DNA from: Epilithonimonas vandammei
GTDB lineage: Bacteria > Bacteroidota > Bacteroidia > Flavobacteriales > Weeksellaceae
NCBI RefSeq assembly: GCF_003860525.1
Contig: NZ_CP034161.1
Location: 3,162,001 to 3,226,000, forward strand
Length of the DNA stretch: 64,000 nt
Reading direction: 5' to 3'
Below, in pieces: positions 33,006 to 41,574 of this stretch; position 1 is the first letter of the stretch; each line of letters starts with the position of its first letter. Both the position numbers and the translations under genes were made by a program. The notes beneath the pieces were generated by a model. The model had not been told where the DNA came from, ran no database searches, and saw nothing but the letters and a program-made list of their open reading frames with translations.

Positions 33006-34175
33006 TTATTTTTTTAAGGTTGTCCGGCGGTTTCTGAGCAATTGCTGTTCATAAGAAAAAATCCACATCAGGTAGATGATCATACCCGGAAGGAACATAT
33101 TCCTCATCCGGATCATAATCCCCATATTACCCATTGATTGCGAGAATGCCAATGTACCCACCACCAAAAAAATAACCAGACCTTTTATTACAAAAGGCGC
33201 TGCCTTGAATGCTCTGATTGGACTTGTGCGCATTGCTTTTATGAAAACCAGTAGCAGCAGTAAATTTTCTAAGGCAGCAATGAGACCGTTTAAATTTCTA
33301 ACGTCAAATAATGCCGGTCTGAACCAGAAGGTCAGGACTTTCAGCGGAAAAGGATATGATGAAATATCGATTGCCGAACCTGCACTAGAACGGCTCAAAA
33401 CGGCAGCTTTGCCTGTTGCAAATTTATCAAAGCCTTCTGCTGACGCTTCTTCAATCTTCGCAAACTCCATTACCGATGGCAAAATGGCAAGCCCTATTGC
33501 TATCATCGCCGCCGAGAAAATAAACCGTTGCGCCGGGGACACCTTGCCGCCAAACACGTATGCCAAACCAAAACCTACCATTAAAAACAGTGTGATATGG
33601 GGGCGGATCGCCATAGAGAGTAATCCTGCCAACACGAGTAATGGTATCCTTTGGAAGGGTTTCATCAGACCATAGGTAAACATCCCGATACAGAGGAATA
33701 AAGTGGTATCTTTGCCTACGCCAGAACTCCAGAAATGCAGGTTGGGTAAAAAGAATATCAAAGGGAAGAGCACATATCCACTGATGATTTTGTTGTAGGG
33801 AACGGTTTGCAGAGCCACGATATAGAAAAAGGTGATTCCCATAAAACCAAATAAAGAAAACAGGAGGGTATTGGAAAAATAGGACATGTTCAGGAGATTG
33901 GAGAACAGGTAATTGAATGCATACATAAACATTGTTCCCTCTCCATTGAACAAGCCCTCCTTAAAAGTTTCCATCGTATAGGCTTTTGGCACCCTCCAGT
34001 ACCCAATGGCATCCCCTTGAATGAAAAAGCAGTAGTAAGTCCCCATCAGCAAATGAAAGAAAAAGAGCTTTCTGAGTACTTGCTGATCCCGCTCCGTCAG
34101 CTGGCTGCTGAACAGATTGATGAAGCCGAGTCCCAATACTATAATTAGCGGAATGTATATTAAATCCAATATCAT
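33006..34175 (-). CDS. Polytopic membrane protein, candidate polysaccharide polymerase (paralogue 2)
   Basis: A 389-residue membrane protein with ten or so helices, separated by 2 bases from its paralogue at 31948-33003. Shared motifs include GDA followed by YW in the first loop and LPNLHFWSSGVGKD in the central region. A tandem pair of polymerase-like genes is unusual. They could form a heteromer or one may be a specialised copy. Position inside the operon suggests a role in chain assembly. Confidence 0.7.
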   Translation of the reverse strand: MILDLIYIPLIIVLGLGFINLFSSQLTERDQQVLRKLFFFHLLMGTYYCFFIQGDAIGYWRVPKAYTMETFKEGLFNGEGTMFMYAFNYLFSNLLNMSYFSNTLLFSLFGFMGITFFYIVALQTVPYNKIISGYVLFPLIFFLPNLHFWSSGVGKDTTLFLCIGMFTYGLMKPFQRIPLLVLAGLLSMAIRPHITLFLMVGFGLAYVFGGKVSPAQRFIFSAAMIAIGLAILPSVMEFAKIEEASAEGFDKFATGKAAVLSRSSAGSAIDISSYPFPLKVLTFWFRPALFDVRNLNGLIAALENLLLLLVFIKAMRTSPIRAFKAAPFVIKGLVIFLVVGTLAFSQSMGNMGIMIRMRNMFLPGMIIYLMWIFSYEQQLLRNRRTTLKK

Positions 34176-34199
34176 AACTGCAAAAATAGTTTTTTATGC

Positions 34200-35300
34200 C
34201 TAATGGTTAAGGATTTCTTTCCATTTGGTGGAAGTCTGCTGAATACAATATCGTTCCTCGACTTTCTTTCTAGCATTGTTTCCCATTTGGTTTCTTAATT
34301 CGGTATTGGATTTTAAGGTTTTAATGGCTTGAATCCACTCTTCATCCGCAGACGCTAAGATCCCGGTTTCTCCCGGAACGGTGACTTCCCTGTTCATTCC
34401 TACATCCGATGCTACGCCCGGGATTCCACAGGCGGCATACTGAATGAGTTTATAGGCGCATTTTCCCTTTTCCCATTTGGAATCTTGCAGTGGCATCAGG
34501 CCAATATCCATTTTCAGAATCTCGGCAACTTCTGTATCTTCCGTCCACCGGATATATTTTACGTTTTTTCCGAGATCCATATCCTCTGTGATCCCCACAA
34601 TGTGGAAACGGATATTCTGCTCTTGAATTTGCAAGGCTTTGATCCAGTCTTTGCAGGGTAAAAGATGTTTTTCAAAGGTTGTTTTTGTACCGATCCAGCC
34701 AACTACGAATTTTTGATTATTTTTTGATTCGCTTCTTTCCCTGACCCTAAAGGGAGGAAGCTGTATGTCTTTATTTTTTGGCGGATACCTTTCTAAATCT
34801 ATTACTGTTGGAATAATTTCTATGTTTTTTGCTCCAGAACGGGCTGCATAATCTGCCAGATATTGATTCCCCGCAACAACCGTTCCGCTGAAACGCATCA
34901 CCTTGGCAATTTTATTACCGAGAAACTTTTTAATCAGGGGATTTGAACTTTGGTCATAATGATGAAAAATGGCATCATCATAATCTACAATGTATTGGAT
35001 TCCCAACAGTTTTAACATCCACTCCGCCAATGCGGGCAGAAAAGGAAAAATCTCTTTCTCGATGACTACTCTGTTATAACTGAACACTGAGAAAAGCACC
35101 CCTAACCTTCTAACATAGGACTTTAAAACAGCACTGATATTTTTTTTTCCTGCATAAAAATCTGTCAGGTACGCATCGTCAAAGAAGGGTTTTACAGTCA
35201 CCTGCATCCCCGCCTTTTCCAAATAAGGAAAATATTGATAGCTTCGCATTCTGCTGCTTCCCGCCAGCCTTGTGTATTTGGTAAGGTAAAGGACTTTCAT
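34200..35300 (-). CDS. Glycosyltransferase (GT4-like), capsule locus
   Basis: A 366-residue transferase. The N-terminal domain begins MKVLYLTKYTRLAGSSRMRSYQYFPYLEKAG, and the C-terminal donor domain has VVGWIGTKTTFEKHL, EKGKCAYKLIQYAACGIPGVASDVG (the GT1/GT4 nucleotide-sugar site) and a closing helix. Residues about 180-191 (LPPFRVRERS) are encoded by a family A repeat core (34731-34761), with arms GCTTC/GAAGC; the frame is kept. Sugar specificity is unknown. Confidence 0.88.
   Translation of the reverse strand: MKVLYLTKYTRLAGSSRMRSYQYFPYLEKAGMQVTVKPFFDDAYLTDFYAGKKNISAVLKSYVRRLGVLFSVFSYNRVVIEKEIFPFLPALAEWMLKLLGIQYIVDYDDAIFHHYDQSSNPLIKKFLGNKIAKVMRFSGTVVAGNQYLADYAARSGAKNIEIIPTVIDLERYPPKNKDIQLPPFRVRERSESKNNQKFVVGWIGTKTTFEKHLLPCKDWIKALQIQEQNIRFHIVGITEDMDLGKNVKYIRWTEDTEVAEILKMDIGLMPLQDSKWEKGKCAYKLIQYAACGIPGVASDVGMNREVTVPGETGILASADEEWIQAIKTLKSNTELRNQMGNNARKKVEERYCIQQTSTKWKEILNH
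34731..34761. repeat. Family A core inside a glycosyltransferase gene
   Basis: ccctgaccctaaagggag with short complementary arms GCTTC (34731-34735) and GAAGC (34757-34761). It matches the intergenic family A core and leaves the host reading frame open. Confidence 0.7.
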
Positions 35301-35327
35301 TGAGGGGTGATGGGTGATGGTTGGTGA

Positions 35328-36614
35328 TTAGTTGTTCATTGCTTTGATGTAGGATTGTGCTGCTGCTTCCAAAGAAAAATAATGCTGTGCTTTTTGAGCG
35401 ATATTGTTTCTATTGGCAAATATAGCTTTTTCTACAAAATTTTTGATCTGAGCTATCTGTGGCAGCAAACCTATGGAATGATCGTAGAGGTAACATTCTT
35501 CAAAATTTTCCAAAATCTTCTCCGTGTCGCCAATGCCTTTGCTGGCAATCACGGGCAGTCCGCAAAGCAGATACTCACCTAATTTTATGGGCGCAACCCC
35601 CTGCATACTGAAGGTGGGTTTTCTGAGTCCGAATGCTACATCACCGCCGTTGAGGTAAAACGACACCTTTTCCGAAGGCACCGATTTTAGGATAACGTGA
35701 GTTTTCAGCGCCAAGGGAATATTTTGTTCCGCAAATTCTGTATTTCCAGTCAGGATGAGGAACTTTGCCTTCTGCTTTTCGGCGTATGCCTGGAATATTT
35801 CCAACATTTCAGTCAGGCAGTATTGCGGTCCCAAAGATCCGGCATACAAAAACAGCAATTCGTCTTTCAAGCCCAATTCCTGCCTTACTTCTTCTCTTAA
35901 ATGTGGCTGATAAGCAAATACATCCTTATCTCTTCCATTAAAAACCACAGAAAACTTTGATCGGTAGGATTCGCCGATATGGGCGATATGGATATCTATT
36001 GCTTTCTGCGATCTGGTAATGACGGCATTTGCTGACTTCAGCATTTTTGTCTCTGCCGACTTCATCAGTTTATATTGGAAGGATTCTTTTTTTAGTCCTG
36101 CAAAATCAATCCGTTCTTCGATGGGTAAACCATCTGCATCGAAAATGAGTTTACCCCTAAATCCCCTAAAGGGGACTTTGCCAGCACCCCTCAGTCCTCT
36201 AAAGGGGAAGAAACTAGCACCCCTTAATCCCCTAAAGGGGAAGAAAGCACGCGAAGCAAAGGGGGAGTTAATCTGATTGACGATCATCGCAGGGAAGGTA
36301 CTTCTTGGCATTACGATATGAATGTTATTTTCCCTGATGTATTTTTTGATTTTACCAGCTGAGGAAAGCACCGTCAATAGACTTCCTATGGCAATATTAG
36401 GTATCCTAAGAACAGGCCAGGCCGTATAGGTTATACCCATTTTATTTGCTGCTGCCTTTGTATGCGCGATTTTTTGAGCATCCGCCCAAGTAAATTGTAT
36501 CACGTGGAATTTATAATATCCCTTCTTTGCGATTTCCTGAAAAATGGGCATAAACAAGCCTTCCATATAAGAAGTCTGCGGTCCGTCCCAGGTGATGAAG
36601 AGGAGGTTTTTCAT
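35328..36614 (-). CDS. Glycosyltransferase (GT4-like) with repeat-encoded insert
   Basis: A 428-residue GT-B transferase: N-terminal MKNLLFITWDGPQTSYMEGLF, donor-site region VAFGLRKPTFSMQGVAPIKLGEYLLCGLPVIASKG. Residues 117-154 read as three copies of a PFRG(L/F)RG unit with spacers AFF, ASFF and AGKV, interrupting the expected VNQIN...KLIFDADGLPIEER region. The nucleotides are a triple copy of ccccttaatcccctaaagggg-like units (36138-36275), so a non-coding repeat appears to have been taken into the coding sequence without breaking it. The loop lies between the N-terminal beta strands, where insertions may be tolerated. Confidence 0.88.
   Translation of the reverse strand: MKNLLFITWDGPQTSYMEGLFMPIFQEIAKKGYYKFHVIQFTWADAQKIAHTKAAANKMGITYTAWPVLRIPNIAIGSLLTVLSSAGKIKKYIRENNIHIVMPRSTFPAMIVNQINSPFASRAFFPFRGLRGASFFPFRGLRGAGKVPFRGFRGKLIFDADGLPIEERIDFAGLKKESFQYKLMKSAETKMLKSANAVITRSQKAIDIHIAHIGESYRSKFSVVFNGRDKDVFAYQPHLREEVRQELGLKDELLFLYAGSLGPQYCLTEMLEIFQAYAEKQKAKFLILTGNTEFAEQNIPLALKTHVILKSVPSEKVSFYLNGGDVAFGLRKPTFSMQGVAPIKLGEYLLCGLPVIASKGIGDTEKILENFEECYLYDHSIGLLPQIAQIKNFVEKAIFANRNNIAQKAQHYFSLEAAAQSYIKAMNN
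36138..36275. repeat. Triple repeat inside the glycosyltransferase gene
   Basis: Three related units, each with cccctaaagggg or cctctaaagggg preceded by a cccct stretch. It is close to, but not the same as, the intergenic family A core (here four C and four G instead of three). The outer part (aaagggggagttaat) matches another common form of the unit. Confidence 0.8.
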
Positions 36615-37681
36615 GAATAAGTATAAATTTTCATTAATTCATTGATATGATTTCCCAAAGAAAAGTTTTTCACAATTTTTTCATGTCCAACCCAACCGAT
36701 TTCCTGTAATTTCTCTTTTGGTAATGCTATGATTGCTTTAAGTTTTTCACACAAGGCTTCTTCATCATTTGCAGGCGTAAGAAAGCCACTAATACCATCT
36801 TCAATAATTTCTGGTGCAGCACCTACAGCGGTACTCAAAGAAGGCGTTTTACTATACATGGCTTCCACCAATGAATTTGAAAACCCTTCTGAATGTGAAT
36901 TGAGGATATATAAATCGGCATTTACTAAATAAGGATACGGATCATTAATAAATCCTAAAAACGTTACCTGATTTTCCATATCCAAATCTTTCACTTGCTG
37001 TTTAAGTGCTGATTCCGACTGACCACTTCCTGCAATGATTAATCTAAGATTTAAATCAGTCTTATTTTTAAGTTGGCTTAAAACATTAATCATTCCTTCA
37101 ATATTCTTAACAGGTTCCAAACGGGAAATCATCAGCATTTGAAATTCATCTAAAGGTTTGTTCCTAACGTAAGCGCTTAAATCTTTGAATAAGATCGGAT
37201 TATCAATTTGGACGAGTTTTCGTTTCGGAACTTTGTCCACTTGGTGCACGACCTCCAAAACTGCACGAGAATTCCCCACTACGAAATCTGCAAAACGATA
37301 TACAAAAGAAAAGATGAGCTGTGCTTTTTTACTGTGATTGGGTGTACCGATTTCTTCACCTATAATTCTAGAAACACCTGCTAACTTCGCAGCTAGAATT
37401 CCGTGAAAATTGGCTTCTGCGCCGGAAGTGTGTATCACGTCGGGCTTTTCCTTTTTTATGGTTTGATAGATCGACCAAAAAGTTCTAAAACTATATATAC
37501 TCGGTTTGACCTTAACATTAATTAGTTTTTTATGGTTTTCCCGGATTATTTTTGCAGCTTTTCCTTCCCGATTCATGCAAATAAATACCCATTCGTTTTC
37601 ATCCTGAACATGAGAAATAGTAGCAAGACGTGTTTCTACCCCACCAAAATCCAAATATGTAGATAATCTAAGAATTTTCAT
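36611..37681 (-). CDS. Glycosyltransferase family 4
   Basis: A 356-residue GT4 enzyme. The N-terminal DFGGVETRLATIS and PDVIHTSGAEANFHGILAAKLAG are acceptor-side features; the C-terminal MLMISRLEPVKNIEGMINVL and NSHSEGFSNSLVEAMYSKTP hold the donor site with the E-x7-E pattern (E in SEGFSNSLVEAM). Its stop overlaps the next gene's start by 4 bases and its start overlaps the end of the ATP-grasp gene by 14, indicating tight coupling. Confidence 0.92.
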   Translation of the reverse strand: MKILRLSTYLDFGGVETRLATISHVQDENEWVFICMNREGKAAKIIRENHKKLINVKVKPSIYSFRTFWSIYQTIKKEKPDVIHTSGAEANFHGILAAKLAGVSRIIGEEIGTPNHSKKAQLIFSFVYRFADFVVGNSRAVLEVVHQVDKVPKRKLVQIDNPILFKDLSAYVRNKPLDEFQMLMISRLEPVKNIEGMINVLSQLKNKTDLNLRLIIAGSGQSESALKQQVKDLDMENQVTFLGFINDPYPYLVNADLYILNSHSEGFSNSLVEAMYSKTPSLSTAVGAAPEIIEDGISGFLTPANDEEALCEKLKAIIALPKEKLQEIGWVGHEKIVKNFSLGNHINELMKIYTYS

Positions 37682-38708
37682 TGATAAAATGATTGATGGC
37701 GTAAACGTATTCTTGTTCTAAATTAAACTTTCCTTCTGTTTTTTGCCAGACATTGTTTATCTTTTGAAAAAACTTGTCGCCCGCCGTTAAAGTTGCAGGT
37801 CCAAAAGCAGTCCCTTGAAATTCGAACAAATAACATTGGTTTTCTTTGTCTATTCCAATATCCAACGAAATAAAAGGCACTTTAAATTTTCGCATTAAAT
37901 TTTCTGCATAATCTAAAACCTCATTAGGTGGTGTTTCCCATTGCAATTTCCCACTTCCACTTGCCCGGAAATCATTTTCTCGGATACCTCTCCGTACAAC
38001 AAAATATTTGTCACCAAATACCAATACTTTATAATCGCATTCTAATTCCGGAACAAATTTTTGCACTACAACCGGAACTCTCTTACTAAAAACATCTTCA
38101 AAGTTTTGCTCCAATAAATGAGTGACCGGAGACAAATTGGAATCCTTCTTAAAAGAATTCCTTTTGTTTAATCCGTAAGCCGCCCTCTCTTTTAAGCTTT
38201 TCTTTTTTACCTGACGCCTAAAGTTTACAAGTTCTTGCTCATTTTTAATCAATTGAACCCCACTTGATAAAGCACCTTTGAGCTGCTTTAGAACAAATGG
38301 AAATATAAGATTATTCTCTCTGATGACCTCATCAATATCACCATAATATTTTCCTGCAACGTTTTCAATTCCCAGCAAATCTTTATACAATTCTTGATAC
38401 CCCTTATTATCTAAAGAATTTAATTGATTTTCATCCGGAATCAATATAATATCTGGTCTTTTTATCGCGATGTATTTTATTGTATCCTGTATAAACCTTA
38501 AGTATTCAGCATTATATACGGACGAATAAAATAATACAGCGTTTTGCTCAATTTCATGCAACGATTCTTTCAATTTTTCAAATGAAATGACTGTGACTTT
38601 CGCATTATACTTTGCTTCCAATTCTGATTTTATCAGGTGATAATCTATGCCCATCCAGACGCGGCCAGAAAAGAATTGATTGAATATTGGGGAGATAATG
38701 ATGTTCAT
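37668..38708 (-). CDS. ATP-grasp ligase-like protein of the capsule locus
   Basis: A 346-residue protein with an ATP-grasp C-terminal part: FPFVLKQLKGALSSGVQLI (ATP-binding strand and loop, around 136-154), VVVQKFVPELECDYKVLVFGDKYF, FRASGSGKLQWE (the RASGSG loop) and FISLDIGIDKENQCYLFEFQG with the metal-binding acidic residues. ATP-grasp ligases join a carboxylate with an amine or thiol through an acyl-phosphate. In a polysaccharide locus this suggests attaching an amino acid or similar group to a sugar, or making a precursor. Related to RimK- and D-Ala-D-Ala-ligase-like enzymes; the partner substrates are unknown. Confidence 0.82.
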   Translation of the reverse strand: MNIIISPIFNQFFSGRVWMGIDYHLIKSELEAKYNAKVTVISFEKLKESLHEIEQNAVLFYSSVYNAEYLRFIQDTIKYIAIKRPDIILIPDENQLNSLDNKGYQELYKDLLGIENVAGKYYGDIDEVIRENNLIFPFVLKQLKGALSSGVQLIKNEQELVNFRRQVKKKSLKERAAYGLNKRNSFKKDSNLSPVTHLLEQNFEDVFSKRVPVVVQKFVPELECDYKVLVFGDKYFVVRRGIRENDFRASGSGKLQWETPPNEVLDYAENLMRKFKVPFISLDIGIDKENQCYLFEFQGTAFGPATLTAGDKFFQKINNVWQKTEGKFNLEQEYVYAINHFINENS

Positions 38709-38709
38709 T

Positions 38710-39303
38710 TTAATACTTTTTAATTAATTTAGCAGGATTGCCTCCATACAAACAATTTGCAGGAATATGACCTTTCACCACACTATTAGCCGCTATTACA
38801 GCGCCTTTTTCAATAAGTGTATCACCTAAAATAATACATCCAGTGCCAATCCATACATCATCTTTAATAATGATTGGCTTTCCATTATCTTGTGTATTTT
38901 TTCGATTGGACGGATTATCAAATGATAAAAGATGGCCATTTGAATCTATAATTTGAGTATTTGCGGCTATCAAACAATTCTTTCCTATTTCAATTATATT
39001 GAATGCATGAATACAAACACCATTAATTCTAGTATTATCCCCAATTTTTATGATACTTTCTTTTTTATCAGCCATTAATTTTACTTTTGAAAACATTCCA
39101 AGATGATAATATTTCTTATCGGAATTAAGCGTGACGTTTTTACCTAAGATAATTTTAGCAGATTTATGTTTCACCAAAATTGGACACATCAATATTTTTA
39201 AACCTATATCATATTCAACTCCCCAAATTTTTAATAAAATTTTGGAATAAATTGAATTAAAAAAAATCTTCAAAGTATATATTTTAAAAATTAAATACCT
39301 CAT
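38710..39303 (-). CDS. Hexapeptide-repeat (LbH) acyltransferase
   Basis: A 197-residue acetyltransferase of the left-handed beta-helix type. Hexapeptide repeats run from about residue 50 to 185, ending VWIGTGCIILGDTLIEKGAVIAANSVVKGHIPANCLYGGNPAKLIKK, the usual CoA-binding and capping part. Likely O- or N-acetylates a sugar of the repeat unit. One base separates it from the ATP-grasp gene. Confidence 0.9.
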   Translation of the reverse strand: MRYLIFKIYTLKIFFNSIYSKILLKIWGVEYDIGLKILMCPILVKHKSAKIILGKNVTLNSDKKYYHLGMFSKVKLMADKKESIIKIGDNTRINGVCIHAFNIIEIGKNCLIAANTQIIDSNGHLLSFDNPSNRKNTQDNGKPIIIKDDVWIGTGCIILGDTLIEKGAVIAANSVVKGHIPANCLYGGNPAKLIKKY

Positions 39304-39311
39304 TATATGTC

Positions 39312-40223
39312 CTATTTTAAAAGCCTAACGGTTAATTTTAAATACGTGTTAATTACTATTCTAAAGTTAGAATTTCTAAATTTATAAAAGTAAACGGGAT
39401 TAATTTTATAAAATGAAAAAAATGGCTTATTTAGTTTAAAAAAATCAATAAAGAAGTTAGTCTTTTCTGGATTTGAAAAATGATATTGAAATAATCTACT
39501 GTACATAAATCTTCTTGCAAAAAGCTGATTTTTTTGATCAACTTTGGAAAACTTTTCTAATTTACTGGCAAAACTTGCGTGAAAATCAGATTTATTAGTA
39601 GTTACTTGCCCAACGATGTCCAAATCATAAAACGACAAAATATTTTTAACCTTAGTAAATTTTTCAGCGTGTTTTACAAGTCGCAACCACATCTCAATAT
39701 CTTCCCCTCTTTTTAAAGTTATATCAAACCCCAATGTTTTATTAAATAAACCTTTTTTAGCAACTACTGAAGATGAATTAATAACTGCTGAATAAGAGGA
39801 TTTCAACAGATATTCATCTTCTGACATTTGTTTATAATTTAATTTCTTTTCTCCGATTTGCAGCTTAGAAAATTCATTGGTAAAATTTGTAGCTATCAAA
39901 TCTGAATCTGTATTTTTTATAACTTCAATGACTGAAGACAAAAAATGTGTACTCCAACAATCATCTGCATCCAGAAATGCAATATAATCCTGTGTGGCAA
40001 CTGCGATCCCTGTATTTCTTGCTGCTGAAACCCCCTGGTTTTCCTGTTGAATTAATTGGACTTTCCCCAAATATTTTTCTTCAATCAGCTGTGCGATATC
40101 ATCCTGGGAACCGTCATCTACCAAAATAATTTCGAAGTCTTGATAAGTTTGCGCCAACACCGAATTCATACACCTTTCGATATATTTTCTTTTTTTGTAA
40201 TAGGGGATGATAACCGAAAACAT
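39312..40223 (-). CDS. Glycosyltransferase family 2
   Basis: A 303-residue GT-A transferase. The N-terminus MFSVIIPYYKKRKYIERC and ILVDDGSQDD give the UDP-sugar site, and IAFLDADD is the DxD metal motif. The C-terminal part is specific to the acceptor and cannot be assigned. A broken copy of the same gene start lies 1.1 kb upstream (41367-41566). Confidence 0.92.
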   Translation of the reverse strand: MFSVIIPYYKKRKYIERCMNSVLAQTYQDFEIILVDDGSQDDIAQLIEEKYLGKVQLIQQENQGVSAARNTGIAVATQDYIAFLDADDCWSTHFLSSVIEVIKNTDSDLIATNFTNEFSKLQIGEKKLNYKQMSEDEYLLKSSYSAVINSSSVVAKKGLFNKTLGFDITLKRGEDIEMWLRLVKHAEKFTKVKNILSFYDLDIVGQVTTNKSDFHASFASKLEKFSKVDQKNQLFARRFMYSRLFQYHFSNPEKTNFFIDFFKLNKPFFSFYKINPVYFYKFRNSNFRIVINTYLKLTVRLLK

Positions 40224-40226
40224 CTT

Positions 40227-41363
40227 TTATTTTTTATTAGAAACCAATTCGTGATAAAGTGATCCTATATTTTTAGCATACATTTCTTCAGTATAATTTT
40301 GCATCGCTTTTTGATACCCCGCTTCGCCCATTTTTATGCAAATATCCTTATTGGTGTAAAATGTCTGCATTTTTTTTGCAATTTCTTCTACATTATATCT
40401 TTCCACTAAATAGCCGGTTTCGCTGTCGTTAACAACATATTTCATCCCTCCCACTCTCGTTGCCAAAACAGGCAACTTATTAAGCATCGCTTCTGCGAGT
40501 ACTAAACCAAAAGCTTCGTAGGCAGATACCAATGCAAAAACGTTCATCATTTTATAATAGAGTGTAACATCCGATTGATAGCCCGCAAAAATAACTTTAT
40601 CAGAAACATTTAAATCTTTGGCTAATTTACGATATTGAGCCTGATATTCCTCTGTTCCTCCAACCATTAATAACTTCACATTATGTTTATTCTCAGAAAA
40701 TCGGGCGAAAGCTTTTATTAAATCTGAAAATCTTTTATGATGATCGTTTTTAAATCTACCCATCGTACCAAAGACAAAATCATTTTCGTGGATACCCCAT
40801 TTCTGTTGTTCAGCGAGTATTTCTTGTAAAGAAACCTCTCTTGGCATGCGAACACCATTATTAATGGACACAACTTTTTTTGAGGAGATCCCTAACTTTC
40901 CTTTTAAATACTCCTCACTTACGCCCTCTGATACACCAATAACTTTATCAGATAATGTGGCAAAAAACTTCATTAATAAATCCCCTTTCCAAGAACGGTT
41001 TTGAGGATCGGAAGTTTCTTCGATAATGATTACAGGTACTTTCGTGAGCCATCCGTTAATAGCTGCCATCGTCACCCCTTCAAATACTGCTCCGTGAATG
41101 ATATCAGGTTGAAAATCTTTTATAATGCGTTGTATTTTACCATGCTGTTTCCTATCAAAAATATTTTTTAGTGAGTGATTAAGACAAATAACCTCTACCC
41201 CTTCTTGTCTGATTTCGTTTCCAATATTACCCACCTCATGCTGACAAATTATTTTTTGTTCAATAACATCTTTGTTCAAAAGCTTAGCCAATGATAGCCG
41301 CCGCCGCTCTACTCCTCCAGAGCCTATGGTTTCCATTACATGTAATACTTTTATATTTTTCAT
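40227..41363 (-). CDS. Glycosyltransferase family 4
   Basis: A 378-residue GT4 enzyme: ETIGSGGVERRRLSLAKLL at the N-terminus; FGTMGRFKNDHHKRFSDLIKAF and VSAYEAFGLVLAEAMLNKLPVLAT in the donor domain, including the E-x7-E signature (EAFGLVLAE). Typical member of the capsule operon, 3 bases upstream of the GT2 gene. Its start codon lies directly beyond the GT2 remnant. Confidence 0.92.
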   Translation of the reverse strand: MKNIKVLHVMETIGSGGVERRRLSLAKLLNKDVIEQKIICQHEVGNIGNEIRQEGVEVICLNHSLKNIFDRKQHGKIQRIIKDFQPDIIHGAVFEGVTMAAINGWLTKVPVIIIEETSDPQNRSWKGDLLMKFFATLSDKVIGVSEGVSEEYLKGKLGISSKKVVSINNGVRMPREVSLQEILAEQQKWGIHENDFVFGTMGRFKNDHHKRFSDLIKAFARFSENKHNVKLLMVGGTEEYQAQYRKLAKDLNVSDKVIFAGYQSDVTLYYKMMNVFALVSAYEAFGLVLAEAMLNKLPVLATRVGGMKYVVNDSETGYLVERYNVEEIAKKMQTFYTNKDICIKMGEAGYQKAMQNYTEEMYAKNIGSLYHELVSNKK

Positions 41364-41366
41364 TTT

Positions 41367-41566
41367 TTATTCTTTTGCTAGATATTGAATATTTTTGAAT
41401 GAGATGTAGTATTCCCGATATTTTTCAATAATAAGCTGTGCCACGTCATCCCCGAAGCTGTCATTTACTAAATAATTTCAAAGCCATGATAAGTTTGCTC
41501 GACTACGGCATCAATACACCTTTCAATGTATTTTTTTTTGTAATAGGGTTTGATTACTGAGAACAT
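41367..41566 (-). pseudogene. Truncated, frameshifted remnant of a family 2 glycosyltransferase
   Basis: On the minus strand from ATG at 41566 the frame reads MFSVIKPYYKKKYIERCIDA, then VVEQTYHGFEII, and stops. In the next frame it continues LVNDSFGDDVAQLIIEKYREYY and ends at 41367. The combined piece aligns with the first 50-odd residues of the intact GT2 at 39312-40223 (MFSVIIPYYKKRKYIERC, EIILVDDGSQDDIAQLI). One T is missing at the frameshift. The rest of the gene is gone, so this is a decayed duplicate, likely left from recombination in the locus. Confidence 0.85.
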
Positions 41567-41574
41567 AGTAATTC

